59,137 nucleotides of DNA from NCBI RefSeq assembly GCF_013001275.1, contig NZ_JABDMV010000073.1, positions 1-59,137 of the forward strand. The letters run 5' to 3'. Shown one piece after another: positions 1 to 9,478 of the stretch. The position numbers and the translations under genes were made by a program. A model generated the notes under the pieces. That model saw only the letters and a list, made by a program, of their open reading frames with translations, did not search any database and was not told the DNA's origin. Source of the DNA: Flaviramulus sp. (GTDB lineage Bacteria > Bacteroidota > Bacteroidia > Flavobacteriales > Flavobacteriaceae). Numbering within the stretch: the first letter of the stretch is position 1; every line of letters begins with the position of its first letter.

Positions 1-1604
1 ATCCTATAGGCGAGAATAGTGAGTTTTACTCGTTTCACGGATATACGTTAAGAACCGGTCGTAGTTTTGCCTATTACAGAGCACCCTACTGGAGACGTGA
101 TGTCGCTGATGCAGGATTCATAACTGCACCAGAAGATTTTATTGGCTACCAACCAACCTTCGAGACAAGGATTAAAGACAACATTAATTCTGCTGGAATC
201 AAGATGGACCTTGGTGATGGATGGAATGGAGACCTAAGTTTAACTTATGGACAGAATGGAGTCGATTACACTGTAAACAACTCAGTAAACAGGGACTATT
301 TAGCAGCTAATGGAACTTCGCCTAGAACCTTCAATCCAGGAGGATACAGACTTAGCAATATAATAGGAAACCTCGATTTCTCAAAGGTATTCTCAGAGAT
401 GATAAGTGCATCCTTTGGTATGGAGTATAAAGTGGAGGATTTTGAAGCCCTTGAAGGCAATCCATTATCGTATTATGGTGCTGGATCAGATTCATTTGCA
501 GGTATCAAACCAGAAGAAGCTGGTGAGTGGGACCGAAATAACATAGCTGTTTATGCAGGAGTGGATTTTGATATCAACGAAGACCTATTATTAAGTACTG
601 CCGGTAGATTTGAGGATTTCTCGGATTTTGGAGATAATTTCTCTTGGAAGCTTAGTGGTAGATATAAACTAGGTGAAGATGGAGCAGTTAGGGCTTCATA
701 CAGTACAGGTTTTAGAGCTCCTACTCTACACCAACGTCACTTAACAAATAGCCAGTATATTATTGTTGCAAGTTCACCAGAACCTTTATTACAAGGAACT
801 TTGGCAAATAATAATCCTGCGGTGCAGGCATTAGGTGTTCCAAACTTATTTGCTGAAACATCTAAAAACATTGCAGCAGGTATTACATATAAGTTTGATA
901 GAAACTTTTCTGCATCTTTAGATTTTTACAATATAAAAGTTGATGATCGAGTTTTATTCTCTTCACAAATTGGTAAGGATGGTGATGACACAACAACTAA
1001 TCCGGTAGAACAAATTCTTGAAGACAACAATGTTGTAGCTGTACAATTCTTTATCAATGCAGGTGATACTAAAACTACAGGAGCAGATTTTGTATTAAAC
1101 TACAGAAATTTGGACTTTGGGTCAGGTAAAATGCATGTAAATTTAGCTGCCAACTTTAATAAAACTACGATTGATGCAATTACAACACCGGACGCTTTAG
1201 CGCAAAACGGTTATGATATTTTTGCAAGAATTGAAAAAGGTTTAATTACAAGTGCTAGACCAAAATCTAAAATTATTTTAGGATTAGATTATGAGTCTGA
1301 AAAAGTTAATGTTGGCCTTTATAATACTATGTTCGGTAAAGTAACTATAACATCACCTAATGGACCTCAATTTGATCAAGATTTATCTTCAAAAGTAGCT
1401 ACCGATTTAACTGTAAGCTATAATTTTACTGATAACTTAAGCTTAACAGGAATCATCAATAATTTATTTGATGTGTATCCAGATGTAACTGAAGCTTCTA
1501 CAGGAACTGCACAAGCGGGAAGTAGATTTACTTATTCTTCTGAGGTACAACAATTAGGACAATTAGGAACTAACTTTAGTATAGGGTTAAATTATAAATT
1601 TTAA
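1..1604 (+). CDS. TonB-dependent receptor, C-terminal part (5' truncated by window edge)
   Basis: The reading frame is open from base 3, so the gene begins outside the window; the first internal Met (base 204) is not the start. The visible 534 or so residues are alternating amphipathic strands typical of a 22-stranded outer-membrane barrel, including a TGFRAPTLHQRH segment characteristic of TonB-dependent receptors and a final aromatic residue (NYKF) as expected for BamA-assembled barrels. Such receptors import siderophores, vitamins or glycans using energy from TonB-ExbB-ExbD. The plug domain and TonB box lie upstream of the window, so the substrate cannot be inferred. The gene ends at a strong bidirectional terminator facing the efflux operon. 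Confidence 0.9.
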   Translation, partial: PIGENSEFYSFHGYTLRTGRSFAYYRAPYWRRDVADAGFITAPEDFIGYQPTFETRIKDNINSAGIKMDLGDGWNGDLSLTYGQNGVDYTVNNSVNRDYLAANGTSPRTFNPGGYRLSNIIGNLDFSKVFSEMISASFGMEYKVEDFEALEGNPLSYYGAGSDSFAGIKPEEAGEWDRNNIAVYAGVDFDINEDLLLSTAGRFEDFSDFGDNFSWKLSGRYKLGEDGAVRASYSTGFRAPTLHQRHLTNSQYIIVASSPEPLLQGTLANNNPAVQALGVPNLFAETSKNIAAGITYKFDRNFSASLDFYNIKVDDRVLFSSQIGKDGDDTTTNPVEQILEDNNVVAVQFFINAGDTKTTGADFVLNYRNLDFGSGKMHVNLAANFNKTTIDAITTPDALAQNGYDIFARIEKGLITSARPKSKIILGLDYESEKVNVGLYNTMFGKVTITSPNGPQFDQDLSSKVATDLTVSYNFTDNLSLTGIINNLFDVYPDVTEASTGTAQAGSRFTYSSEVQQLGQLGTNFSIGLNYKF

Positions 1605-1616
1605 TTAATCTTAATT

Positions 1617-1652
1617 AAAAAAAAAGCCTCAACATATGTTGAGGCTTTTTTT
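1617..1652. terminator. Bidirectional intrinsic terminator
   Basis: The stem GCCTCAAC/GTTGAGGC closes over ATAT and is flanked by A9 on the left and T7 on the right. It can therefore stop transcription of the TonB receptor (+) and of the convergent efflux operon (-). Confidence 0.9.
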
Positions 1653-1657
1653 ATGTT

Positions 1658-4600
1658 TTAAACTTTTTTAAGTTTTAATCTATTTACTAAATAATATAGA
1701 GTAGGTACTATTATTAAAGTTAAGAAAGTAGCAAATGTTAATCCATAAATAATAGCCCAACTCATTGGACCCCAAAATGCAACATTTTCACCACCTATAT
1801 AAAAATTAGGATTTAATTGTGTAAGTAACGTTCTAAAATTTATATTAATACCAAGAGCTAAAGGTAAGAGTCCTAAAATAGTAGTCATTGCAGTTAATAG
1901 TACGGGTCTTAAACGTGTTTTTCCCCCTTCCACAATGCTTTCCAAAAGTTGAGACCTCGTTATTTTTTCATTTGGTTTTAACTTAGATTCTCGTTTTTTT
2001 CTGTGAATGATCAGGTTTATATAATCAATAAGTACAATGGCATTATTCACCACAATTCCTGCGAGCGATATAATACCAATCATAGTCATTAAAATAACAA
2101 ATTCCATTCTAAAAATAAGTAAGCCAAACAACACACCAATTAAACTTAATAAAACAGAAATAGAAATAATGATTGGCGTGGTTGCTGAGTTGAATTGCAT
2201 TACCATTATTAAAAATATAAGCAACACAGCTATTAGCAAAGCTTTACTTAAAAATGCCATTTCTTTAGCTTGTTCTTCTTGTTCGCCAGTGAATTTTAAA
2301 CTTATTCCATTAGGGGCTTTAAAATCTTTTACAGCATTTCTAATATTATCATTTACCTCGGTGGCATTATAATCATTCAAAACATTTGAATACATGGTTA
2401 CCACACGATCTAAATCTAATCGTTTTACTGCACTAAAAGTAGATGAGTTTTTAGCGCTTGCAACGGCAGATATTGGTACTTGTTGTATTTGTCCGCTACT
2501 TTGGTCTCTAAATGTTATTTTTTGATTTAATAAAGCATCCTTGTTATAACGAAATTCATCTTTCAATCTTAAGTTAATAGGGTAATCATCATCCAAGTCC
2601 TTAAAAGTTGAAATTTCCTTTCCATAAAGAGCGGTTCTTAAATTTGTTCCAATTTGACCTGTAGACACACCTAAACGCCTTGCTTTTTGCCTATCTACGT
2701 CTATTAATAATTCAGGTTTCCCCTGGTCGATATCTAGTTTTAATTCTTCAATACCACCAATGTTTTCATCGTTAATAAATTCTTTTAATTGGTTAGCTGT
2801 TTCTAATATTAAGGCATAATCTTCACCACTAATTTCAATATTAACCGGTGCTCCCGTTGGTGGACCATCTGCAGGTTTATCAACCACTATTGTTAATCCA
2901 GGATAACCATATAGCAATTCTCTAATTTCTTTTAGAACTGTTTCTGTTGCAATTCCTCGTCTATCTTGATATTTCACAAAGTCAATAGTAATTCTAGCTT
3001 TATTTGGAGTGTTACCGCCTTGTTGACCTTGTGACGGATCTGCAGTTCCAGCACCCACTTGGCCGATAACGGAAGTAACTAAAAAGCTTTCTCCGTTTTC
3101 TTCATATTTTTTAAGGTGGTTCTCAATATCCTTTTCTATTGTTTTTGAAATTTTATTTGTCTCTTCAATATCTGTTCCAATTGGATATTCCAAAAACACA
3201 AATACTTGCTTCGCTTGAGTGTTTGGAAAAAAAAGTGTTTTTGGTGGGAAAATTCCCATTAATAAACCAGCTAATATCAATAAACCAAAAGTACCAGTTA
3301 CAAAAGCATAAGGGCGCTTGCCTTTAAGTGCAAACTTTAAAAAACGTTCATAATGATTTTCAAGCTTACTCAGAAAGCTTTTATTGTCTTCTTTTTTAGG
3401 TGTTACTCTCATGTACACTGAAATTAACATTGGGTTAATTACTAAAGCCACAAATAATGAGGAACTTAAAACAACAATTAGTGTAATTGGCAACCATTTC
3501 ATGAATTCTCCCATTATTCCATCCCACAAAATAAGAGGGAAAAAGGCCGCTAATGTTGTGGCTGTAGATGCGATAATTGGAGTGGCAACTTCACCAACAC
3601 CGAGTTTTGCAGCTTTCATTCTTGGATAGCCTTCATCCATTAAACGATATACGTTTTCAACTACCACAATTCCATTATCTACTAACATTCCCAGGGCAAT
3701 TACTAATGAGAATAATACCATTGTGTTTAAAGTTACACCAAAGAAACTGAGGATTGAAAACGATAAAAACATAGATAGTGGAATTGCAATTCCAACAAAT
3801 AATGCATTTCTAAATCCAAGAAAAAAGTATAAAACTAAAACTACTAATATCACTCCTAAAACAATGCTATTTTCTAAATCTGAAACCATCGTTTTTGTAT
3901 CGTTAGACTGATCGTTGGTTTTGGATATAATTAAGTTGCTTGGTAATTTAGTAGCTTTTGCTTGTTCAATAATCGCATCAATTTTCGCTGAGGCATCAAG
4001 TAAATTTTCGCCTCCTCGTTTTTTAACGTCAAGCATGACAACAGATTCTAAATACTCGCGTGCGTAACTTTCATTTTCTTGTTCTTTAAAGGTAACGTCG
4101 GCAATATCTCTTAAATAAACAATGTTTCCTTTTTCTTGTTTTACTATTATGTCAGCAATTTCCGCAGCATTGTTAAACTCACCTAAAACACGAACATTTC
4201 TACGAATACCATCCTGAAGAATATCGCCACTTGAAACACTCATGTTTTCAAATGAAACAGCATTTTCAATATCAGTAAAACTGATTTGAGAGGCTTCCAT
4301 TTTATATAAATCAACAGCAATTTCAATTTCTTTTTCCTGAACACCGCGAATGTCAACACTCGATATTTCTGGAAGTTCTTCAATTTCATCTTCTAAATAT
4401 TCTGCATATTCTTTAAGCTGATTCATTGAAAATTCGCCCGAAAGATTGATGTTCATAATCGGCATCATTTCAGAGAAATTCATCTCCGTAATACTAGGCT
4501 CAGTTGGCAAATCTGTTGGAAAATCGCTGTCTGCCATAGCAATATCCACCTTATCTTTTACTTTTTGTAAAGCTTCTGATGGTGTAACATCAAAACTAAA

Positions 4601-4906
4601 TTCTACTTGAATACTTGAAAACCCTTGAATAGAATTGGAAGTGATTTTATCTACTCCTGTGATGGCATTAATTTCTTTTTCTAAAGGTTTTGTAATTAAC
4701 TTTTCTACATCTAAAGCAGAGTTACCAGGATAAGGAGTGGCCACATAAATTTGTGGGACATTAATTTCTGGAAAGTTCTCCCTTGGCATGCTAACATAGG
4801 AAGTTATACCACTCAATACTATAATGAATGTTATAACCGCAATAGTCATTCGATTTGAAATCGCCCAACTAGAGAGTTTAAATTCTTTTATTTTTTGCTC
4901 GCTCAT
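1658..4906 (-). CDS. RND efflux transporter permease subunit (AcrB/HAE-1-like)
   Basis: This inner-membrane proton/drug antiporter would form the pump of a tripartite efflux system. The 1082 residues have the RND layout: a TM1 near residues 18-38, a large periplasmic porter/docking region, TM2-6 around 345-500, a second periplasmic loop, and TM8-12 near the C terminus. The TM4 proton-relay region reads LGMLVDNGIVVVEN, with one Asp where AcrB has two; this variant is common in related pumps. It is last in a four-gene operon, 9 bases after the adaptor. Members of this group export drugs, dyes or lipids; the substrate here is unknown. Confidence 0.9.
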   Translation of the reverse strand: MSEQKIKEFKLSSWAISNRMTIAVITFIIVLSGITSYVSMPRENFPEINVPQIYVATPYPGNSALDVEKLITKPLEKEINAITGVDKITSNSIQGFSSIQVEFSFDVTPSEALQKVKDKVDIAMADSDFPTDLPTEPSITEMNFSEMMPIMNINLSGEFSMNQLKEYAEYLEDEIEELPEISSVDIRGVQEKEIEIAVDLYKMEASQISFTDIENAVSFENMSVSSGDILQDGIRRNVRVLGEFNNAAEIADIIVKQEKGNIVYLRDIADVTFKEQENESYAREYLESVVMLDVKKRGGENLLDASAKIDAIIEQAKATKLPSNLIISKTNDQSNDTKTMVSDLENSIVLGVILVVLVLYFFLGFRNALFVGIAIPLSMFLSFSILSFFGVTLNTMVLFSLVIALGMLVDNGIVVVENVYRLMDEGYPRMKAAKLGVGEVATPIIASTATTLAAFFPLILWDGIMGEFMKWLPITLIVVLSSSLFVALVINPMLISVYMRVTPKKEDNKSFLSKLENHYERFLKFALKGKRPYAFVTGTFGLLILAGLLMGIFPPKTLFFPNTQAKQVFVFLEYPIGTDIEETNKISKTIEKDIENHLKKYEENGESFLVTSVIGQVGAGTADPSQGQQGGNTPNKARITIDFVKYQDRRGIATETVLKEIRELLYGYPGLTIVVDKPADGPPTGAPVNIEISGEDYALILETANQLKEFINDENIGGIEELKLDIDQGKPELLIDVDRQKARRLGVSTGQIGTNLRTALYGKEISTFKDLDDDYPINLRLKDEFRYNKDALLNQKITFRDQSSGQIQQVPISAVASAKNSSTFSAVKRLDLDRVVTMYSNVLNDYNATEVNDNIRNAVKDFKAPNGISLKFTGEQEEQAKEMAFLSKALLIAVLLIFLIMVMQFNSATTPIIISISVLLSLIGVLFGLLIFRMEFVILMTMIGIISLAGIVVNNAIVLIDYINLIIHRKKRESKLKPNEKITRSQLLESIVEGGKTRLRPVLLTAMTTILGLLPLALGININFRTLLTQLNPNFYIGGENVAFWGPMSWAIIYGLTFATFLTLIIVPTLYYLVNRLKLKKV

Positions 4907-4915
4907 AATTTTTAT

Positions 4916-6049
4916 TTATTGAACTATACTTACTTCGTCTCCGCTTTTCACTAATTTCGACCCTTTATCGATTATTATATCTGAAGCTTTCAAACCTTCA
5001 GAAATATAAGATTGGTTTTTATATTCTTTCACAACATTAACAAAAGATTTCACAACTTTACTCTTATTTTTTTCTTTGTTAACTGTATATACAAAGTTGT
5101 TGCCTTCACTGTCTTCCTGTATTGTGTTTGACGGAATTACGATTCCATTTGCTGAAAAATCGTTAATTCTTATATCTGCCAATAAATTGGCTTTTATATC
5201 ACCTTCTTGATTAGTAATATCTATTCTAGCTTTAAAACTTCGATTATTAGGATTAATAAAATTACCAACTTGAGTAATTTTAGAATTCATATTTTTATTT
5301 AGTGAAGGAAATGAAACTTCTACTTCAGTCCCTTTTTTAATACTAGCTAAATAGCTTTCAGTAATGTCTGATTCAATATATACATTACTAAGGTTAATAA
5401 CCCTTAAAAATGGCATTTGAGGGTTTGCCAATTCGCCAACTTTTGCAAATACTTGATCAATAGTCCCAGAAAATGGTGCTTTTATTTTCATTTTGTTGGC
5501 TTGAGAATATAAAGAGTTGAGGTTGTTTTCTAACCCTTCCTTATTGGCTTTAGCTTGAAGATATTGAATTTCACTTCCTATATTTTGCTTCCATAAGCGT
5601 TCTTGTCTTTCAAAAGTGGTTTTTGCTAAACTAAGTTGTGTTTGCATTTGAGCAATGTTATTGTTTAGTACACTGGCATCAAGTTGTGCCAATGTTTGGC
5701 CTTTGCTAACACGTTGCCCTTCTTTAACAAATATTCTGGTTACGTTTCCTCCCATTTCTGGATGCAACTCAACACTTTTATCTGCTTTTACAGTTCCTTG
5801 AACTTCTATAAAATGTTTAAAAACTTCTTGTTTAGGCTGAAAAGTAGTTACAACCACTAATCGTTTTAAAGTATCTAAATCTGAGATTGCCGTTTCAATT
5901 ATTTGAAGCTTTGAACTTAGGCTATCAATTTGTTGCTTAATTATAGCTTTTTCATTTATTAAATTTTGCAAATCTTGTGACACTTTTGGTGCCTTTCCAC
6001 ATGAAGTTATAATAATACTAATTGCTAATATTGTAATTATATTTTTCAT
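4916..6049 (-). CDS. Periplasmic adaptor (membrane fusion) lipoprotein of RND efflux system
   Basis: This 377-residue protein bridges the RND pump and the TolC-type channel. It begins with a lipoprotein signal ending in ITSC (Cys17). A coiled-coil region at about 25-60 is followed by the HlyD/AcrA biotinyl-lipoyl-like half motif (GNVTRIFVKEGQRVSKGQ), an alpha-helical hairpin near 130-180, the second half motif (IKAPFSGTIDQV) and a beta-barrel domain. The gene lies 24 bases after the channel gene and 9 bases before the pump gene, so all are probably co-transcribed. Confidence 0.9.
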   Translation of the reverse strand: MKNIITILAISIIITSCGKAPKVSQDLQNLINEKAIIKQQIDSLSSKLQIIETAISDLDTLKRLVVVTTFQPKQEVFKHFIEVQGTVKADKSVELHPEMGGNVTRIFVKEGQRVSKGQTLAQLDASVLNNNIAQMQTQLSLAKTTFERQERLWKQNIGSEIQYLQAKANKEGLENNLNSLYSQANKMKIKAPFSGTIDQVFAKVGELANPQMPFLRVINLSNVYIESDITESYLASIKKGTEVEVSFPSLNKNMNSKITQVGNFINPNNRSFKARIDITNQEGDIKANLLADIRINDFSANGIVIPSNTIQEDSEGNNFVYTVNKEKNKSKVVKSFVNVVKEYKNQSYISEGLKASDIIIDKGSKLVKSGDEVSIVQ

Positions 6050-6073
6050 TTTTATATAGTGTTTCTTGGTTGA

Positions 6074-7420
6074 TTAAATTTTTGGTATTTCGTTTAAAAC
6101 TGTTTCAAGCGTGGCTTTGTTATTTATAACATCTAGCATGGCTTGTAATAATTCTTGTTGTGCGGTATAAAGTTGAATTTGTGCTTGCCTTAAATCAAAA
6201 CTTGATGCAATTCCTTCAAAAAATTTAGTTTGATTTTTTTTCTCAATTCGTTCAGCAAGATTTAAATTTTCTTTTTTATTGTTAAAATCTTCAATAGCAA
6301 ACTGATATTCACTTTTGGCTGACGCTATTTGTAATTGAATTTTTTGTTCGGCTTCAATTAAGTCATCGCTCGCTTTTTCTAAATTAATTTTCGCGCGTTG
6401 TGTAGAAGCACTTCTTCCTAATGAACTGAATATAGGAATGTCGAGACTAACACCTAGCAGCGATGAACCAAACCATTTTTGCTCTTTACTCGTAAAATCA
6501 AATTCGTTGCTAAAGGCAGAATAACCGCCATTAATGAATGTGCTTAACGTTGGCAGTGCTTTGCTTTTTTCAAGTTTTAAAAGTAATTCTTTAGAAGTTT
6601 TATCGTTTTCAGCAATTTTAAAATCGATTGTATTTTCAACATTAAAATCGGTTTCGAGTAAATTTAAATTGATGTTTTGAGCTGTAAGTTTCTCTAAACT
6701 ATCTGATAAAATTGTTGCATTATTAATTTCTAAGCCTAATGTGATATTTAGCATTTGATATGCCAGGTCTTTTAATCTTTTTACGTTTTTTAGATTACTT
6801 TGAACGCCTGAGAGTGTTATTTTAAGTTGCTCTACACTTTCCTCTTCTTCCAAGCCATATTCATAAATTTTATTAATTTCAAAGAGATTTTTTTCCAAGG
6901 TTTTAACATTTCTACTTAAAATATTGACGCTTTCTTCTGCTAGCAGTACATTTCCGTAGGCTTCAATAACAGCTTTCCTAACTTCTAAATCTGTTTTTTC
7001 TTTAGCGTTTTTTGAAATTTGTAAAAATACTTTGGCCGACTGTAATCCTACTATGTAAGAACCATCAAAAAGTTTTTGTCTTAATGTGGCAAAAGCTGTA
7101 ACACTTTGTTTGGTTCCAAAAGTAACTTCGGCAAATTCACCAGGATTTCCGCCAAAAAATTCTGCGGGAATTACTGAAACTTGTTGTTTTAAAAAGTTTT
7201 GATAATCTATAGTCGCACTTATTTGAGGTAAACCAGTAGCCGTTGTTTCCCATTTTTGCTGTTTAGCGGCATCAATATCTCTTGATGCATTTTTTGCAGT
7301 TCTGTTATTAGCTAATGCAAAATCTATAGCTTCTTGAAGTGAAAAATATTGCGAATTTTCTTGAGAAGAAATAGTCAGAGATACTAATAAACTAAAAATA
7401 AGTATTAGTTTGTATTTCAT
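6074..7420 (-). CDS. TolC-family outer-membrane efflux channel
   Basis: This 448-residue protein has an N-terminal signal peptide (hydrophobic stretch at 4-18, probable cleavage before QENSQ). Two repeats of long helical coiled-coil segments with short beta-hairpins follow, as in the OEP/TolC family. It would form the outer-membrane exit duct for the RND pump. It follows the TetR gene by 6 bases and precedes the adaptor gene, the usual flavobacterial order tetR-tolC-hlyD-acrB. Identity rests on family architecture and operon context. Confidence 0.88.
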   Translation of the reverse strand: MKYKLILIFSLLVSLTISSQENSQYFSLQEAIDFALANNRTAKNASRDIDAAKQQKWETTATGLPQISATIDYQNFLKQQVSVIPAEFFGGNPGEFAEVTFGTKQSVTAFATLRQKLFDGSYIVGLQSAKVFLQISKNAKEKTDLEVRKAVIEAYGNVLLAEESVNILSRNVKTLEKNLFEINKIYEYGLEEEESVEQLKITLSGVQSNLKNVKRLKDLAYQMLNITLGLEINNATILSDSLEKLTAQNINLNLLETDFNVENTIDFKIAENDKTSKELLLKLEKSKALPTLSTFINGGYSAFSNEFDFTSKEQKWFGSSLLGVSLDIPIFSSLGRSASTQRAKINLEKASDDLIEAEQKIQLQIASAKSEYQFAIEDFNNKKENLNLAERIEKKNQTKFFEGIASSFDLRQAQIQLYTAQQELLQAMLDVINNKATLETVLNEIPKI

Positions 7421-7426
7421 ATTTTA

Positions 7427-8029
7427 TTATTGATTTGATTTTATAAATTTATTTAATATTTGTAAACCTTTGTCAGTAACAATTGCTCTTAAGTGGTATT
7501 CTAGATAACTCTCCATAAGATAATCCATTGAATATATTTCTTTAGGAAAAATAGTGTCATCTTTAATACCTATCATACCATTAAAATACATTCTAGAAAT
7601 AAAATCGACATTAATGTTTAACCTGAATAAATCAGTGTCAACTCCTTTTTGAAGACTATCTCGAACCGAATCATGCATTTTATCAAATTGTTTAACTTTT
7701 AGGGCATCATGAATTTGTGGGTAATATTTTTTTAGTTGAAATTGAGGGGATGATTGTTCGTTTTTTAAATGATGCATAACATACATTTTTATATCATATA
7801 ATTCCTCAATAGGGTTATTGGATGCTTCGCAAATGCTGTCAATACCTGTAGATATAGATTCAAAAAGCTCAAAAGTAACCGCCTCAACTAACTTAGTTTT
7901 ATTCGCAAAGTGAACATAAATGGTTTTTTTAGATATCCCCATTTCTTGGGCAATATCATCCATGGTAACACTTTTAAACCCTAGTGTTAGGAACAATTCC
8001 GCGGCTTTATGTATAATTTTTTCTCTCAT
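7427..8029 (-). CDS. TetR/AcrR-family transcriptional regulator of the efflux operon
   Basis: This is a 200-residue repressor-type protein. The helix-turn-helix is at about residues 20-45 (VTMDDIAQEMGISKKTIYVHF), followed by the helical ligand-binding domain. A longer frame opens at 8068, but the ATG at 8029 gives the typical TetR N terminus and lies nine bases below a TAgaTTTG promoter element, so that start was chosen. As first gene of the efflux operon it probably controls its own transcription; an inverted repeat overlies its promoter. The inducer is unknown. Confidence 0.9.
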   Translation of the reverse strand: MREKIIHKAAELFLTLGFKSVTMDDIAQEMGISKKTIYVHFANKTKLVEAVTFELFESISTGIDSICEASNNPIEELYDIKMYVMHHLKNEQSSPQFQLKKYYPQIHDALKVKQFDKMHDSVRDSLQKGVDTDLFRLNINVDFISRMYFNGMIGIKDDTIFPKEIYSMDYLMESYLEYHLRAIVTDKGLQILNKFIKSNQ

Positions 8030-8038
8030 AATTGGGCG

Positions 8039-8068
8039 CAAATCTACAACAGGAAACTTTAAAAACAA
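8039..8068 (-). promoter_or_regulatory. Promoter of the TetR-efflux operon
   Basis: On the minus strand, TTG (8066-8068), a 19-base spacer and TAGATTTG (8039-8046) match the Bacteroidota -33/-7 promoter. The ATG follows at 8029, so the leader must be very short. Confidence 0.7.
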
Positions 8069-8079
8069 AAATAGTTTCC
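8052..8079. promoter_or_regulatory. Putative TetR operator (inverted repeat over the -33 element)
   Basis: GGAAACT (8052-8058) and AGTTTCC (8073-8079) form a perfect inverted repeat with a 14-base spacer. Its centre falls next to the -33 TTG of the tetR promoter, where a bound TetR dimer would block polymerase. Assignment to this TetR is inference from position. Confidence 0.55.
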
Positions 8080-8141
8080 AAAGTTTTACAATAATTTAAC
8101 ATATATTTTGCATCATCACTTTTTAATATGGGGAATTGCTT

Positions 8142-8149
8142 TATTTTTG
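8142..8149 (+). promoter_or_regulatory. TAnnTTTG element just upstream of the polyprenyl synthase start
   Basis: TATTTTTG ends four bases before the ATG at 8154. If it is the -7 element, the transcript would be leaderless or nearly so. No good -33 TTG is seen at 19 bases. Confidence 0.45.
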
Positions 8150-8153
8150 TTTC

Positions 8154-9128
8154 ATGCTATCCACGGAACAATACCAGCAATATTTTGTTGAAACTTTAAT
8201 AGAATATTCAACAATAAAGGAACCTAAAAACCTTTATGAGCCAATTGAATATATACTAAATTTAGGAGGTAAACGCCTTCGACCGGTATTAACACTCATG
8301 AGTACGGATGTATTTAATGGAGATTATAAACAAGCAATAAATGCCGCTTTAAGTATAGAAGTGTTTCATAATTTTTCATTAGTGCATGATGATATAATGG
8401 ATGACGCCCCGTTAAGACGTGGCCAAAAAACGGTACATGAAAAATGGAATTTAAATACTGGAATTCTATCGGGTGACGCTATGTTAATTATGGCATATCA
8501 ACTTTTCGAAACATATGATGCTGTTACATTTCAAGCATTAGCAAAGCTTTTTAGTAAAACGGCTTTAGAGGTATGTGAAGGTCAACAATATGATGTGGAT
8601 TTTGAAACAAGAAACGATGTGACCATTCCAGAATATTTAAAAATGATTGAATATAAAACTGCTGTCTTGGTTGGTGCAGCTATGAAAATGGGAGCTATAG
8701 TTGCCAGCGCTTCGGTTAGTGATCAGAATAATATTTATGAGTTCGGAAAAAATTTAGGAATAGCATTTCAATTACAAGATGATTATTTAGACGCATTTGG
8801 CGACCCTAAAACATTTGGGAAACAAGTTGGGGGTGATATTATTGAAAACAAAAAAACTTATTTATATTTAAAGGCATTAGATTTTTTAAATGAATCTGAT
8901 AAAGCAAATTTATTGCATTTATATGCATCATATCCTGAAGACATAACAACTAAAATTATTGCAACAAAGCAATTATTTGAATCGTCTGGTTCTGCGGACG
9001 CCACAAAAACAGCCATACAAGATTATACTAATAAAGCGTTTGCCCTGTTAGAATCTTTAAATATTTCTGATAAAAAAAAGAAACTTTTAAAAGATTTTGG
9101 TCTAAGCTTAATGAATCGAACCGTTTAA
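8154..9128 (+). CDS. Polyprenyl (all-trans) diphosphate synthase
   Basis: This 324-residue enzyme chain-extends farnesyl or geranyl diphosphate with isopentenyl diphosphate, probably to supply the menaquinone side chain. The first Asp-rich motif is LVHDDIMDD (about residues 74-82) and the second is LQDDYLD; the GGKRLRP substrate-binding motif is near residue 40. The frame extends to a TTG at 8136, but that TTG overlaps the promoter-like element and the ATG at 8154 fits the family N terminus. It overlaps the next gene by one base (TAATG), implying translational coupling. Product chain length cannot be read with certainty. Confidence 0.9.
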   Translation: MLSTEQYQQYFVETLIEYSTIKEPKNLYEPIEYILNLGGKRLRPVLTLMSTDVFNGDYKQAINAALSIEVFHNFSLVHDDIMDDAPLRRGQKTVHEKWNLNTGILSGDAMLIMAYQLFETYDAVTFQALAKLFSKTALEVCEGQQYDVDFETRNDVTIPEYLKMIEYKTAVLVGAAMKMGAIVASASVSDQNNIYEFGKNLGIAFQLQDDYLDAFGDPKTFGKQVGGDIIENKKTYLYLKALDFLNESDKANLLHLYASYPEDITTKIIATKQLFESSGSADATKTAIQDYTNKAFALLESLNISDKKKKLLKDFGLSLMNRTV

Positions 9129-9478
9129 TGCAGTTGCCTATTACTTTTGAAGATTTAATTGAGGAAGCCAATCAATTAAACCTATATAAAAAATTAATTT
9201 TACAGATAAATAAAGACTTTCTTTTGTCAAACATAGACTTAGATTTTCATGAAGATATTTTACCTTCAAGTTTAAAATTTTTACTTCATGAAACAGTTTA
9301 TAAGCTAATTCAAGAAAAATTTAACGAGTATTTAAATTTACTTTACATTGTTGATGTGCCAGAAAAAGATGTAAAAGCATTGAATGGAGAAGATACCTTA
9401 AAACTGTCTGAGGATGTTGCTTTTTTAATATTAAAACGCGAATGGCAAAAAGTATGGTTTAGAAACAAGTATTTTTAA
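9128..9478 (+). CDS. Conserved-looking hypothetical protein coupled to polyprenyl synthase
   Basis: I do not recognise this 116-residue protein. It is soluble, mostly helical in pattern, rich in Leu, Lys, Asp and Glu, without signal peptide, membrane segment or Cys. Its C terminus is basic-aromatic (REWQKVWFRNKYF). It starts on the last base of the stop of the polyprenyl synthase gene, so translation is probably coupled, and a 210-base gap follows before sucA. Codon usage and base composition resemble the neighbours. No function is proposed. Confidence 0.7.
   Translation: MQLPITFEDLIEEANQLNLYKKLILQINKDFLLSNIDLDFHEDILPSSLKFLLHETVYKLIQEKFNEYLNLLYIVDVPEKDVKALNGEDTLKLSEDVAFLILKREWQKVWFRNKYF

Noticed and set aside
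1-203. Missing N terminus of the TonB-dependent receptor
   Set aside because: The frame stays open to the window edge, so this is a cut by the window and not a pseudogene.
1658-4906. Single Asp (LVDN) instead of AcrB-type DD in TM4 of the RND pump
   Set aside because: This form is frequent in related pumps and does not by itself show loss of function.
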